Positions 18,085-26,977 of a stretch of DNA of 64,000 bases are shown here, one piece after another (positions within the stretch are counted from its first letter, which is position 1; every line of letters begins with the position of its first letter). A model generated the notes under the pieces. It searched no databases. It was not told the origin of the DNA and worked only from the letters and a program-made list of their open reading frames with translations. The DNA comes from Halalkalibacter suaedae (GTDB taxonomy: Bacteria; Bacillota; Bacilli; Bacillales; Bacillaceae_D), in assembly GCF_017939705.1 (NCBI RefSeq), contig NZ_JAGKSQ010000003.1:434001-498000 (forward strand). Reading direction: 5' to 3'. The translations under genes were made by a program, and so were the position numbers.

Positions 18085-18325
18085 GAGGAAAATGGAATCA
18101 ACATTCTTTTTTACATCCTCTATTGTGATTTTACGAAACCAGGTAATAGGTATTTTTTATAATATCGTTGAAAAAGAGTGAAGAGTATGGCAATGATGTC
18201 GACATTTGGTAGATAAGAGGTTGCAAATAGAAAAGACTTAGATTGAAAAGTTAGTTCAGTCTAAAATAGACAAAATTACGTGAAAACGCCTTTGAGAATT
18301 ATCTCTCAAAGGCGTTTCTACAGTT
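18085..18325 (+). pseudogene. IS1182-family relic 1 (mostly deleted)
   Basis: Bases 18160-18250 align by eye with the start of the larger IS1182 relic at about 62235-62330: gatgtc..., then a conceptual L-V-D-K-R-L-Q-I-E against L-E-D-K-R-M-Q-M-E there, with a stop shortly after in both. The sequence then jumps to aaaattacgtgaaaacgcc and the hairpin 18283-18317, which is also the 3' end of the larger relic. Only the two ends of a transposase gene remain, separated by roughly 50 bases. Confidence 0.6.
18283..18317. terminator. IS-derived terminator hairpin
   Basis: AAAACGCCTTTGAGA/TCTCAAAGGCGTTT. Almost the same hairpin ends the relic at 62807-62844. Confidence 0.75.
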
Positions 18326-18329
18326 TATT

Positions 18330-18523
18330 GAGGCTGGACATCACTAAAGTGTCTAACTGAGATTCCGAACAAAGCAATCATATAGCGGATGAAATATACG
18401 AAGACTCCTGCGGGATGTAAAGCCAAAGGTGAGACCCCGTAGTGCAAGGCACAAGGAGGCTCACCGGCTTCCCGCGGAAAGCGTAGTGTATTTCAGGAGC
18501 GGTTTACGTCCACCAACTCACCT
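18330..18523 (+). repeat. Type II palindromic repeat D
   Basis: Starts gaggctggacatcactaaagtg and contains the body with tgaaatata, gactcctgcgggatg, ggtgagacc, ggctcaccggcttcccgcgg and tatttcaggagcgg. The right end (cacttttgtcccagcc in other copies) is lost. Stems are GGTGAG/CTCACC and TCCTGCGGGA against TCCCGCGGAA. Confidence 0.85.
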
Positions 18524-18540
18524 TATCATGGCATTTTCTA

Positions 18541-18588
18541 AAAAAGCTTGTCAACTGTCTCATTATAGAGACTGTGTCAACAGGCTGA
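18541..18588 (-). terminator. Intrinsic terminator after hemY
   Basis: AGCCTGTTGACACAGTCTC/GAGACAGTTGACAAGCT stem followed by TTTT on the minus strand, 6 bases beyond the hemY stop. It is related to the GTCGACA hairpins at 48168 and 61948. Confidence 0.85.
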
Positions 18589-18593
18589 ATTTA

Positions 18594-20024
18594 TCATACG
18601 GTTTCAGTCACATCACGTAGAATATCATTTGCCGCAGCTTGACCTTGGTCTATGCAGTCTGGTAAGCCAATGCCTTCATACGCCCCGCCAACAAGATAGA
18701 GACCATGTAAATGTTTAGTCACATCTTCTTTGATTTTCGCAATTTTAAAAGAATGTCCTACATGATATTGTGGCATAGCCTCTTTCCATCTTGTTACAAT
18801 GGAGAATTCTGGCTGCCCTTTAATTTTGATAATCTGCTTTAAATCATTAAGTGCCGCACTCACAATATCTTCATCGGATTGATGAACAATGGCAGAGTCA
18901 TTTGGTCTTCCGACATATGCACGCAACAAAGCAAACCCTTCTGGAGCCGTATGCTTCCACTTTTTATGTGTCCACGTGCATGCAGTAATGACATGGTCCC
19001 CTTTTTTTGACACCACAAATCCTGTACCGTCATAAGGCAGTTCGACTTGTTCTTCTTTATAAGCCATTGCCACGGTAGCGACAGATGTTGCCTCTATTTG
19101 ACTTAGATAATCAAAATAAGGGTAGCTAGACAGTAATTTAGCCGTCACATGTGGAGGTGTTGCCATAATAACTGAGTCATAATGCTTTGATTCACCATTA
19201 GAAAACTCAATAATAAAATGCTGATCAACTTTGTTGATATTTATTATATCTGCTTGTCTATGAACTGACTTTTTGTTTAGCTTTCTCTCAATTGCATCAA
19301 CAAAAGATTCTAGTCCCTTTTCAAATGATAGGAACATTCCCTGCTTTTTAGGCTGATCGTCGGGCTTCGCTCCAGTTGATGGTTGTTGTTTTCTTGATCT
19401 CGTGATTCCTTTAATTAAACTACCATGTTCGGCTTCCATTTCCTGATATTGTGGAAACGTTGCTCTCAAGCTTAGCTTATCAAGATCACCAGCATAAATT
19501 CCCGAAAGCAGTGGTTCAATCATATGATCAACAACTTCATCACCAAGCCTCCGACGGAAAAAATGCCCCAAAGAGATATCTTCATCACTTGACGTGAATG
19601 CTGGTAAAAAAAGATCTCTAGTTGCTCTTAATTTTCCTAACGGTGAAACCAAATCGGTCTTAATAAATGGCTTCATCTCCGTTGGGATCCCCATGACAGC
19701 ACCTTTTGGTATTGGATGCAGCGTACCTGTTTTTAAAATAAAGGCCTGGCCAGTGTCATTATGTAGCATTTCGTGGTCGATACCAACTTCTTTCGCTAGT
19801 ATAGACATACTCTTTTTTCTAGCTAAGAAAGAGTCCGGACCTCTTTCAATAATAAAACCATCTCTTTGTTCAGTTTGGATCTTTCCACCTAATCGATCTG
19901 TCTTTTCATACAGATCATAATGGATCTGACTTCCATTCTTTATTGCCTTTTCCAAAGTAAAAGCAGCAGCTAACCCAGTAATGCCTCCACCAATTATCGC
20001 TACACGCTTCTTATTCGTTTCCAC
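18594..20024 (-). CDS. hemY: Coproporphyrinogen III oxidase (HemY, formerly protoporphyrinogen oxidase)
   Basis: FAD enzyme. In Gram-positive bacteria HemY oxidises coproporphyrinogen III to coproporphyrin III in the coproporphyrin-dependent heme pathway. The N-terminal dinucleotide motif is VAIIGGGITGLAAAFTLE. A later segment reads LGGKIQTEQRDGFIIERGPDSFLARK, and the C-terminal FAD motif is GLYLVGGAYEGIGLPDCIDQG. It has 476 residues. The start is GTG 20024, with only a weak ribosome site (GAGAAAG), 6 bases past the hemH stop, so coupling is likely. Third gene of hemE-hemH-hemY. Confidence 0.94.
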   Translation of the reverse strand: METNKKRVAIIGGGITGLAAAFTLEKAIKNGSQIHYDLYEKTDRLGGKIQTEQRDGFIIERGPDSFLARKKSMSILAKEVGIDHEMLHNDTGQAFILKTGTLHPIPKGAVMGIPTEMKPFIKTDLVSPLGKLRATRDLFLPAFTSSDEDISLGHFFRRRLGDEVVDHMIEPLLSGIYAGDLDKLSLRATFPQYQEMEAEHGSLIKGITRSRKQQPSTGAKPDDQPKKQGMFLSFEKGLESFVDAIERKLNKKSVHRQADIININKVDQHFIIEFSNGESKHYDSVIMATPPHVTAKLLSSYPYFDYLSQIEATSVATVAMAYKEEQVELPYDGTGFVVSKKGDHVITACTWTHKKWKHTAPEGFALLRAYVGRPNDSAIVHQSDEDIVSAALNDLKQIIKIKGQPEFSIVTRWKEAMPQYHVGHSFKIAKIKEDVTKHLHGLYLVGGAYEGIGLPDCIDQGQAAANDILRDVTETV

Positions 20025-20030
20025 AATGAA

Positions 20031-20963
20031 TCACGCTTTCTCAGCTAGCTTCTTTTGAACAACAGCAGCTAGACATTCAAGAAACTCTGGTTTTGCATTT
20101 GGCATCTCTGGTCGGTAGTAATTGATTCCTAATTCATCTGTTACTACTTTACACTCGTAATCATTATCATATAGAACCTCTAAATGGTCCGCTATAAAAC
20201 CGACTGGACAGTAGACCATTGACGTATAGCCTTCCTTTTCATATAACTCACGAGTTAAATCTTGTACATCTGGTCCAATCCATGGATCAGGTGTATTACC
20301 CTCGCTTTGCCAGCCGATTTCATAGGTTGAAATCCCTGCCTTTTCAGCGATTAGATCAGCTGTTTCTTGAAGTTGTTGTGGATATGGATCGCCGTTTGCA
20401 ATGATCTTCTCTGGCAAACTATGTGCTGAGAAGATCACACAGGCCTTATCTTCATCTTCAATTTTCGCCATTGTCTCCTTTACTTGCTTTGCCCAATAAT
20501 CAATAAATAACGGCTCATCATACCAGCTTTCTATCGTTGTGATTTCGGGTCCATCAATCTTCGCCGATTCCTCTAGTGCTCGTCCATTATAGGATTTAAC
20601 ACTATATGTCGAGAAATGCGGGGCAAGGACAATACTGACTGCTTCTTCAATGCCATCTTCCTTCATTTGCTTAACTGCATCTTCAACAAATGGATCAATA
20701 TGCTTTAAACCAAGATAGGCCTTAAATTCAATATCGTCGTACATTTCGTTCAGTTTCACTTCCAAGCCAAATGCTTGATCCTCGGTAATCTTAGCGAGTG
20801 GACTAATCCCACCTATTGCTTCATAACGCTCAGTTAGGTCATCGAGTGCTTCCTGAGAAGGCTTACGACCATAGCGGATATGTGTGTAATATGGTTCAAT
20901 TTCTTCTTTACTTCTGGGCGTGCCATACGCCATAACTAGTAGACCCATTCTCTTTTTAGACAT
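20031..20963 (-). CDS. hemH: Coproporphyrin ferrochelatase HemH (CpfC)
   Basis: Inserts iron into coproporphyrin III in the Firmicute pathway. It has 310 residues, the short soluble monomer type. It begins [20 protein letters not shown]. The catalytic His region is [19 protein letters not shown] and the second metal-site segment is [33 protein letters not shown] carries the conserved Glu. No Fe-S cysteine cluster is present, as expected for Bacillus. Middle gene of hemEHY. Confidence 0.96.
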   Translation of the reverse strand: MSKKRMGLLVMAYGTPRSKEEIEPYYTHIRYGRKPSQEALDDLTERYEAIGGISPLAKITEDQAFGLEVKLNEMYDDIEFKAYLGLKHIDPFVEDAVKQMKEDGIEEAVSIVLAPHFSTYSVKSYNGRALEESAKIDGPEITTIESWYDEPLFIDYWAKQVKETMAKIEDEDKACVIFSAHSLPEKIIANGDPYPQQLQETADLIAEKAGISTYEIGWQSEGNTPDPWIGPDVQDLTRELYEKEGYTSMVYCPVGFIADHLEVLYDNDYECKVVTDELGINYYRPEMPNAKPEFLECLAAVVQKKLAEKA

Positions 20964-20977
20964 CTTTATACTCTCCT

Positions 20978-22012
20978 TTAAACTCTATTCTTTGTATAGT
21001 CATGTACAAATGCTGTCAGACGTTTTAGTGTGGCAGGATTTACTTCTGGGAACACACCATGTCCTAAATTAAATATATAATTTGGGTTCTTTAACCCTTG
21101 ATCTAAAATGGCTTTCGTACGTTCTTCTATTACATTCCAAGGAGCGAGTAGAATTGCAGGATCTAAGTTTCCTTGTACTGTTTTAATTACACCGAGATCT
21201 CTTGCTTCTTGAATAGAAAGACGCCAATCAAGTCCAACGACATCTAACGGAAGATCATCCCATTCATTCACTAAATGACTTGCTCCAACTCCAAACATAA
21301 TTAAAGGAACATTGTGCTCTTTAAGAGCAGTAAATATCTTTGTCATGATTGGCTTTACAAACGTACGATAGTCGGCGACGTTTAGAGCCCCTACCCATGA
21401 ATCGAAAATCTGGATCGCCTGAGCACCAGCTGCGATTTGGGATTTTACATATGTAATCGTCATCTCACCAAGCTTCTCCATTAGCAAATACCAAGCTTCT
21501 GGTTGGGAGTACATAAATGCTTTTGTCTTGTTGTAGTTTTTTGAAGGACCACCTTCAATCATATAGCTTGCAAGTGTAAATGGTGCCCCCCCAAAGCTAA
21601 TTAAAGGCACAGAAAGTTGTGTCCGAAGTAGTTTAATCGTTTCTAACACATAAGGGACGTCCTTTTCTGGTTCAATTGTTCCAAGCTTCTCAACATCGTG
21701 CATTGTTCGAATAGGATTGTCGATAACCGGACCTATTCCAGATTTAATTTCAACATCAACCCCTAATGCTGGCAGTGGTGTCATTATATCCTTATAAAGA
21801 ATAGCTGCATCATTATTATATTGATCAACTGGTAGCTTGGTTACATATGCACAAAGCTCAGGATCATGGGTAATCTCAAATAATGAATATTTCTCTTTTA
21901 TCTCTCTATACTCTGGTTGCGAGCGACCCGCTTGACGCATATACCATACTGGCACATGATCATGCTGCTCACCTTTACACGCCTTCAAAAAGGTATCATT
22001 AAATTGATTCAT
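20978..22012 (-). CDS. hemE: Uroporphyrinogen decarboxylase HemE
   Basis: Decarboxylates uroporphyrinogen III to coproporphyrinogen III. The signature [15 protein letters not shown] is at about residues 21-35. The central [16 protein letters not shown] segment and the C-terminal [10 protein letters not shown] are present. It has 344 residues and starts at ATG 22012 after GAAGGAG. First gene of hemEHY. In B. subtilis this operon lies beside pbpF and hmoB; here an EAL gene has come between hemE and the PBP. Confidence 0.97.
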   Translation of the reverse strand: MNQFNDTFLKACKGEQHDHVPVWYMRQAGRSQPEYREIKEKYSLFEITHDPELCAYVTKLPVDQYNNDAAILYKDIMTPLPALGVDVEIKSGIGPVIDNPIRTMHDVEKLGTIEPEKDVPYVLETIKLLRTQLSVPLISFGGAPFTLASYMIEGGPSKNYNKTKAFMYSQPEAWYLLMEKLGEMTITYVKSQIAAGAQAIQIFDSWVGALNVADYRTFVKPIMTKIFTALKEHNVPLIMFGVGASHLVNEWDDLPLDVVGLDWRLSIQEARDLGVIKTVQGNLDPAILLAPWNVIEERTKAILDQGLKNPNYIFNLGHGVFPEVNPATLKRLTAFVHDYTKNRV

Positions 22013-22292
22013 CTTGACACTCCTTCATTTAGTTAACTTTCATTACTATACTTTAATCCGCACAAAAATGCATTTTCTACACATTACTATAATGACCTAT
22101 CTTAACTATGTATAGACAAATACTCTAAATGTCAAAAAATCGATAAATCTTAAATTATAGGTTTCTCAACAGATTTGGCTGAGAGATTTCCTCACAAAGT
22201 TTTTCAACGCTAAGAATATCCTGTTAGTATATATACAAATGCATAAAATAGGACAACCATTTGAAGATCTAAAACATTAAGGAGGAAAGGAA

Positions 22293-23513
22293 ATGTTCAC
22301 GACCAACTCAACACTAGATATACAAAACATTCTCCCTTACTTCCAACCGATTATAGGAGCTGATCAACAATCAATTGTCGGCTATGAAATATTAGGGCGC
22401 TATCAATTGAATAATAAAATTATCAGCCTTGGCCCTTATTTTCATTCAGATTCTATTAATCTTTCTGATAAGAAAATAGCTGATTATTGGGTGCGTATGA
22501 AAGCAATTGAAGTCATTACTATCACAAACTCCCCTAACAAATCATACTTTTTCAATATAAATCTTGACTTCTTTGATTCAAGTTACGATGATTTCTTTGA
22601 GAAACTTGTCATTTTATTTAACGATCATATTTGTCATCCATCACAAATTGTACTAGAAATCACTGAAAATGATTTTAACGCAAACGAAACCCAACTCATC
22701 CATCAGCTAAAGAAGTATCGTCAGTTAGGCTGTAGAATCGCAGTTGATGATTTAGGAAAAGCATTCAGTAATTTAGAGAGAGTCGCTTTGCTCAATCCCC
22801 ACATCATGAAAGTTGACTTAAATCTAGTTCAAAAAAGCAAGAATAGCCAGTCCCATCGAGATGTCCTACATGCATTATCGATCCTATCACAACGACTGGG
22901 GGCTCAGCTACTTTTTGAGGGGATAGAAACAATTGATTTACTTGAGAATGCATGGAAAAACGGGGCCCAATATTACCAGGGCTATCTATTCGCCAAACCG
23001 CAGCCTTCTCCAATTGATCGAACAGAGTTTGTCGGAGAATTCGACGACCAACTTGAACGCATGATACAAAGAGAAATTAATCGCCTTCAAATACGTTATA
23101 ACTATGAAAAAGAATTGAACACCCTTCTCAAATCAACGCTATCATCAGTATCCTTTACGTTTGATTATGATCAATACTTGACCCATCTTTGCTCTAGATT
23201 ACCTAGAGAGTGTTTTCGGGTATATATCTGTAACAGATTAGGCTACCAGCTATCAGGCAATCATTACAGAAAGACAAACTCTAATTGGATTATTCAAAAT
23301 CATTACCGTAATAAAAATTGGAGCTGGCGTCCTTTTTTCTTGCAGAATATCGTCAATATGGAGTTAAACCAAAAAGGCTTCTTATCTGATCTATATACAG
23401 ATATAGACACAAATGAACTAATTGAAACCTTCTCATTTCCTGTACACAAAAACACTTATTTATTTGTTGATTTGATCTTACCTAAAAATGAAGAGAACTG
23501 TGTTGGTCTTTAA
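22293..23513 (+). CDS. ykuI: YkuI-like EAL-domain cyclic-di-GMP binding protein
   Basis: A 406-residue soluble protein starting after AAGGAGGAAAGG. Residues about 10-245 form an EAL domain. The namesake motif is YEILGR, and other sites are NINLDF, LEITEND, VDDLGKAFSN, KVDL, LFEGIET and YYQGYLFAKP. Residues about 270-400 match the YkuI C-terminal PAS-like domain (NWSWRPFF, KGFLSDLYTD, TFSFPVHKN). Most metal ligands are kept, but the loop normally DDFGTG reads DDLGKA, as is similar in YkuI. It may sense rather than degrade c-di-GMP. It is transcribed alone and convergent with the PBP gene. Confidence 0.88.
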   Translation: MFTTNSTLDIQNILPYFQPIIGADQQSIVGYEILGRYQLNNKIISLGPYFHSDSINLSDKKIADYWVRMKAIEVITITNSPNKSYFFNINLDFFDSSYDDFFEKLVILFNDHICHPSQIVLEITENDFNANETQLIHQLKKYRQLGCRIAVDDLGKAFSNLERVALLNPHIMKVDLNLVQKSKNSQSHRDVLHALSILSQRLGAQLLFEGIETIDLLENAWKNGAQYYQGYLFAKPQPSPIDRTEFVGEFDDQLERMIQREINRLQIRYNYEKELNTLLKSTLSSVSFTFDYDQYLTHLCSRLPRECFRVYICNRLGYQLSGNHYRKTNSNWIIQNHYRNKNWSWRPFFLQNIVNMELNQKGFLSDLYTDIDTNELIETFSFPVHKNTYLFVDLILPKNEENCVGL

Positions 23514-23526
23514 CACAGTTCTCTTC
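23491..23526. terminator. Bidirectional terminator between the EAL and PBP genes
   Basis: AAGAGAACTGTGTT/AACACAGTTCTCTT with a short loop. The EAL gene's TAA stop lies inside the 3' arm, and the convergent PBP gene ends 8 bases beyond. Confidence 0.85.
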
Positions 23527-23533
23527 ATCTATA

Positions 23534-25681
23534 TTAATGAAAGCCTAGCTGAAACTTGACCGTTGCTTGATTCGAGGTGACTCCTTCTCTATCAATTTGC
23601 GTATTATATGGAACAATTTCATATGTTTTCTGGGAAAACGGATTTAGACTTGGAATAAAATATTCATTCGCTCCAACAACGGTTGCAATTTCTTTTCTAC
23701 CTGATTTTCCAACTTCATAAATTGTGTAATGAATTCGATCGTCATCAGATCCTGTCCAATTAAGACGAATACTCATCAATCCCCGCCCACCTATCGCGAG
23801 CGTTGCCGTCAAGTCATTAATCTCAGTGAGAGCAATTGGTGTTTCTAATTCTTTTACATTATTAGGTTTAGTAAAGCTAGTTGCAGTTAAGTTAGACGGA
23901 AGATCGTTGATAATATCCTTGAATAAAATGGTAGGATAACTACTCCCTCCGTGGAAATAGTTCGATTCATTTGTCGTATCATATCCCATCCATACACCTC
24001 CAACGACTGTAGGGGTGTATCCAACAAACCATGCATCCCTTGTCGCACCACTTACCTCAGTGTATGAAGTTGTCCCTGTTTTACCTGCCAGAGCACTTTG
24101 AACCTCTCCACTTTTCCCTGTTCCTTCTTGCACAACTGCTTCAAGCATTCTTGTTATATCCCATGCCGTTTGAGGCTTAATGACATTTTCTTCACTAGTG
24201 TTTGCTTCTCCAATCCGGTCTCCTGAACGAGAGTAGATGGCAGTGATAAAGTATGGATCAGTTTTCTTTCCTTCATTAGCAAATACACGATATGAAGAAA
24301 CGATCTCAAATGGACTAAGACCTTCCGTTAAGCCTCCAAGGGCAATCGCTAACCCTCGATCAGAGACATCTAATCCAAAACGCTCCAAGCTATTAATAGA
24401 TTCCTGTACACCAATTTCATTTAAGAGCCACACCGCAGGAGCATTGGCAGAATAAGTGAGTGCATCATACATTGTCATTTCACCTGTATATTCGCCATTA
24501 TAATTACGAGGGGTATAGCCGTCATACTCAATTAACTCGTCGGTTAATAATGAGTAGGGATGGTAACCTTTCTCTAAGGCAGGTGCATACACAGCAAGTG
24601 GCTTCAATGTTGATCCAGGCTGTCTTTTTACGTTAACACGATTCAGTCCTCTTCTAACATATTCTCTCCCCCCGTGCACAGCCAGGACTCCGCCTGTATG
24701 ATTATCCATTAAGACAAAAGCTGCCTCCGCTTGTTGATCCTCAGCAGGAAAGTAACTAGATTGTGCCATTTTCTCAAAGGAATCAACCTGGATTGACGGA
24801 CTCATCGGAACGACGATTTCATAGCCACCTGTTAGTAATTCTTCGTTGCTAAGATGATAACGTTGCTCGGCTTCGTCGATGACCATATCAATATAAGTTA
24901 GATACGGTTCTATATCCTGCTGCTCTGCTCGTTCAATCGCAACGGTCTTTCCTTGTAACCGAACCATTTCCTCCGCATTTAAATATCCCTGTCTTTGCAT
25001 AACTGTCAAAACTAGATCACGTCGCTGCTTGCTTTTATTAAGATCATTAAAAGGCGAGTAAGAGTTAGGTGCTTTTGGAAGGCCCGCTAATAGAGCTCCT
25101 TCTTCAATCGACAATTCACTTACATCCTTATTAAAATAGAGCTCTGCCGCAGCTTGAATACCATATGCTCCGTGACCGAAGTAAATTTGATTTAAATACA
25201 TTTCTAAAATCTCATCTTTGCTATAGCGTCTTTCTAGATTCATTGCGATTGCTACTTCTTTTGTTTTGCGTAATAACGTCTTCTCATTGGTTAAGAAAAC
25301 ATTCTTAGCTAACTGCTGTGTGATCGTACTTCCACCTTCTACAGCTTGGCGAGCAACAATATCTCTGTATAAGGCCCTTCCAATTGAACGAATATCTATC
25401 CCTTGATGCTCCCGAAAACGAGAATCCTCAATAGCTACGAACGCCTCCTGGACATGTGACGGAATAGATTGAATTGAAACGAGCTCACGATTTTCCTCAA
25501 ACAGTTGGGTAATTAAGACACCATCCTCACTAACCAGAGAGGTTGTTGTCTTCATTACTAGCTTTTCTTCATCAATCACATATTGGCCTGTTAATAAAAT
25601 AATAAAATAAAAAAGTAGTCCTAATAATATGAGGGCTAAACCAACAACGATGCCAAGTAAAATTTTCTTTTTAGTTTTTAT
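23534..25681 (-). CDS. pbpF: Class A penicillin-binding protein (PbpF-like), probable AUA start
   Basis: Bifunctional murein synthase with a short basic cytoplasmic tail, one membrane helix and a glycosyltransferase domain (EDSRFREHQGID, GGSTITQQLAKN, RKTKEVAIAMNLE). The transpeptidase motifs are STLK within RQPGSTLKPL, SAN and KTGT, and the C-terminus is FN3-like. It lies next to hmoB, as pbpF does in B. subtilis. The start is unusual. AAGGAGGGG lies 8 bases before ATA at 25681, directly ahead of KTKKKILLGIVVGLALILL, and no ATG, GTG or TTG occurs between that site and the membrane helix. The only in-frame alternative is TTG at 25789, without a ribosome site. Confidence 0.9.
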   Translation of the reverse strand: MKTKKKILLGIVVGLALILLGLLFYFIILLTGQYVIDEEKLVMKTTTSLVSEDGVLITQLFEENRELVSIQSIPSHVQEAFVAIEDSRFREHQGIDIRSIGRALYRDIVARQAVEGGSTITQQLAKNVFLTNEKTLLRKTKEVAIAMNLERRYSKDEILEMYLNQIYFGHGAYGIQAAAELYFNKDVSELSIEEGALLAGLPKAPNSYSPFNDLNKSKQRRDLVLTVMQRQGYLNAEEMVRLQGKTVAIERAEQQDIEPYLTYIDMVIDEAEQRYHLSNEELLTGGYEIVVPMSPSIQVDSFEKMAQSSYFPAEDQQAEAAFVLMDNHTGGVLAVHGGREYVRRGLNRVNVKRQPGSTLKPLAVYAPALEKGYHPYSLLTDELIEYDGYTPRNYNGEYTGEMTMYDALTYSANAPAVWLLNEIGVQESINSLERFGLDVSDRGLAIALGGLTEGLSPFEIVSSYRVFANEGKKTDPYFITAIYSRSGDRIGEANTSEENVIKPQTAWDITRMLEAVVQEGTGKSGEVQSALAGKTGTTSYTEVSGATRDAWFVGYTPTVVGGVWMGYDTTNESNYFHGGSSYPTILFKDIINDLPSNLTATSFTKPNNVKELETPIALTEINDLTATLAIGGRGLMSIRLNWTGSDDDRIHYTIYEVGKSGRKEIATVVGANEYFIPSLNPFSQKTYEIVPYNTQIDREGVTSNQATVKFQLGFH

Positions 25682-25814
25682 GTAAAACCCCTCCTTTTTA
25701 AAACAAAAACCGTGCTTCAGATTTGCAACTAATCTTTTAGATACGATAAACTCTAAATACGAACGAGACGAGCTAAACGTTTCAACCAAAATTTTAACAT
25801 AGGGGGATTAAAGA

Positions 25815-26273
25815 ATGAAGCAAGCAACAATTCTAGAAGAGCACGCGTCACTCGATGAAGGCATCTTGATGAAGAATAATGATGACATATTGGTTTATGT
25901 AGAAGCTATTATTGAACATCCAACTGCAAAGAACTATGAGATCTTCAGTTCGACTGGGGAACTTCCGGCTAGTGGCTATGTGGTCATGAATAATATCCCC
26001 GTTACAGAAGAGGGACGAGCTACATTTGAAGAACGTTTCAAAAATCGGGCAGGTCTTGTTGAAACAGAACCAGGCTTTCAAACGATTCGAATCCTACGAC
26101 CGTTAGATGATGACACTTATGTTGTTGTTACGATTTGGGATGATGAGCAATCATTTAAAAACTGGCAAGAGTCTAACTCTTACAAGAATGCTCACAAAAA
26201 TCGTGGGACTTCTGCTGGGTTACAAACGTCTATTTTCCCGCGTCCGTCATTTGTCACAACGTATTCTTTTTAA
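25815..26273 (+). CDS. hmoB: Heme-degrading monooxygenase HmoB
   Basis: A 152-residue protein. The C-terminal antibiotic-biosynthesis-monooxygenase (ABM) fold contains VVMNNIPVTEEGRATFEERF, ETEPGFQTIRILRP and VVVTIWDDEQSFKNW. The N-terminal 60 residues form the extra domain seen in B. subtilis HmoB (YhgC). Such enzymes open the heme ring to free iron. It is divergent from the PBP gene and close to hemEHY, as in B. subtilis. The start at ATG 25815 follows GGGGGATTAAAGA. Confidence 0.88.
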   Translation: MKQATILEEHASLDEGILMKNNDDILVYVEAIIEHPTAKNYEIFSSTGELPASGYVVMNNIPVTEEGRATFEERFKNRAGLVETEPGFQTIRILRPLDDDTYVVVTIWDDEQSFKNWQESNSYKNAHKNRGTSAGLQTSIFPRPSFVTTYSF

Positions 26274-26344
26274 TTATATGTTGAACTAACCCTAAACCTG
26301 AACATAAACAGTTAGCGGTGAAAAGTTGGGTATCATCAAACTTT

Positions 26345-26639
26345 CAGCCTGTCGACCAAGTTTCGTGAAGCGAGGCGGCCGACAGGTTATTGGCATTTAA
26401 AGAGTGGCCGTAAAAGTCGCTTCGAACACGCTACCGGGATGGGGGGCACGCTTTCCGCAGGCGGGCGTTGAACTAACCGGCTATGCCGGTGGATTTCAAC
26501 CTGCCCTTCCCTCCTGCAGGAGTCGGCCCGCCCATCCCGTCCGCTTTGATGAAAGGTGAAAGGTAAGATAGATTTTCTCCGCTCTTTACAGTGAATTTCA
26601 AGAGAATAATAAAACTTTCTGGGTGAAAAGAAGTAGTCT
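26345..26639 (+). repeat. Extended type I palindromic repeat E
   Basis: Left part has a GTCGAC/GCCGACAGG hairpin and ggttattggcatttaaagag. The core has cgctaccgggatgggg, then GGGCG-TTGAA...ACCGGC-TAT-GCCGGT...TTCAA-CC-TGCCC, and ctcctgcaggagtcgg. The right part (gatgaaagg ... tcaagagaataataaaactttctgg) matches repeat F along about 100 bases. Relative to copy C one stem pair has changed G-C to T-A. The rest of the gap, 26640-26945, is AT-rich and I see no gene in it. Confidence 0.88.
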
Positions 26640-26945
26640 GCAATGCCTCTGGTCAAGACTCGTTTGATTTTAACGCGACTGAACAAGTAGACGTTTTTGT
26701 GATGAAAATTCAATAAAGAAAAATGGCTTATACTTGCATTCAGAAGAATTTAATAGACTAGATGCCTGACTCCCTATTTTTCACTCCAAACAAAGACTCA
26801 AAAATAACGTTTATCAGTGGTCTCCTCCACTCTTTGTGGTCTCGCCTTTTGCTTTTTGATCCCACATTCTTCTATTTATAAATAAATGCTTTATTCGGAA
26901 AGTCAGACACTTTAGTTCTGTAAGGGACCTCTTTTTATTAATAAA

Positions 26946-26977
26946 TTAAAACACCATGCGGTTTCACGCATGGTGTT
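26946..26977 (-). terminator. Intrinsic terminator after liaR
   Basis: AACACCATGCG/CGCATGGTGTT with a 6-base loop and TTTAATTTAT on the minus strand; its arm overlaps the liaR stop codon. Confidence 0.85.

Noticed and set aside
22804-23013. Minus-strand frame inside the EAL gene
   Set aside because: It is a shadow of a well-supported coding sequence with no ribosome site.
25681-25789. TTG at 25789 as the start of the PBP gene
   Set aside because: It lacks a ribosome site and adds 36 residues unlike any PBP tail, whereas a perfect site sits before the ATA codon. It is kept only as an alternative.
26640-26945. Possible broken gene between repeat E and the liaR terminator
   Set aside because: No frame longer than a few dozen codons, no recognisable motif and no ribosome site.
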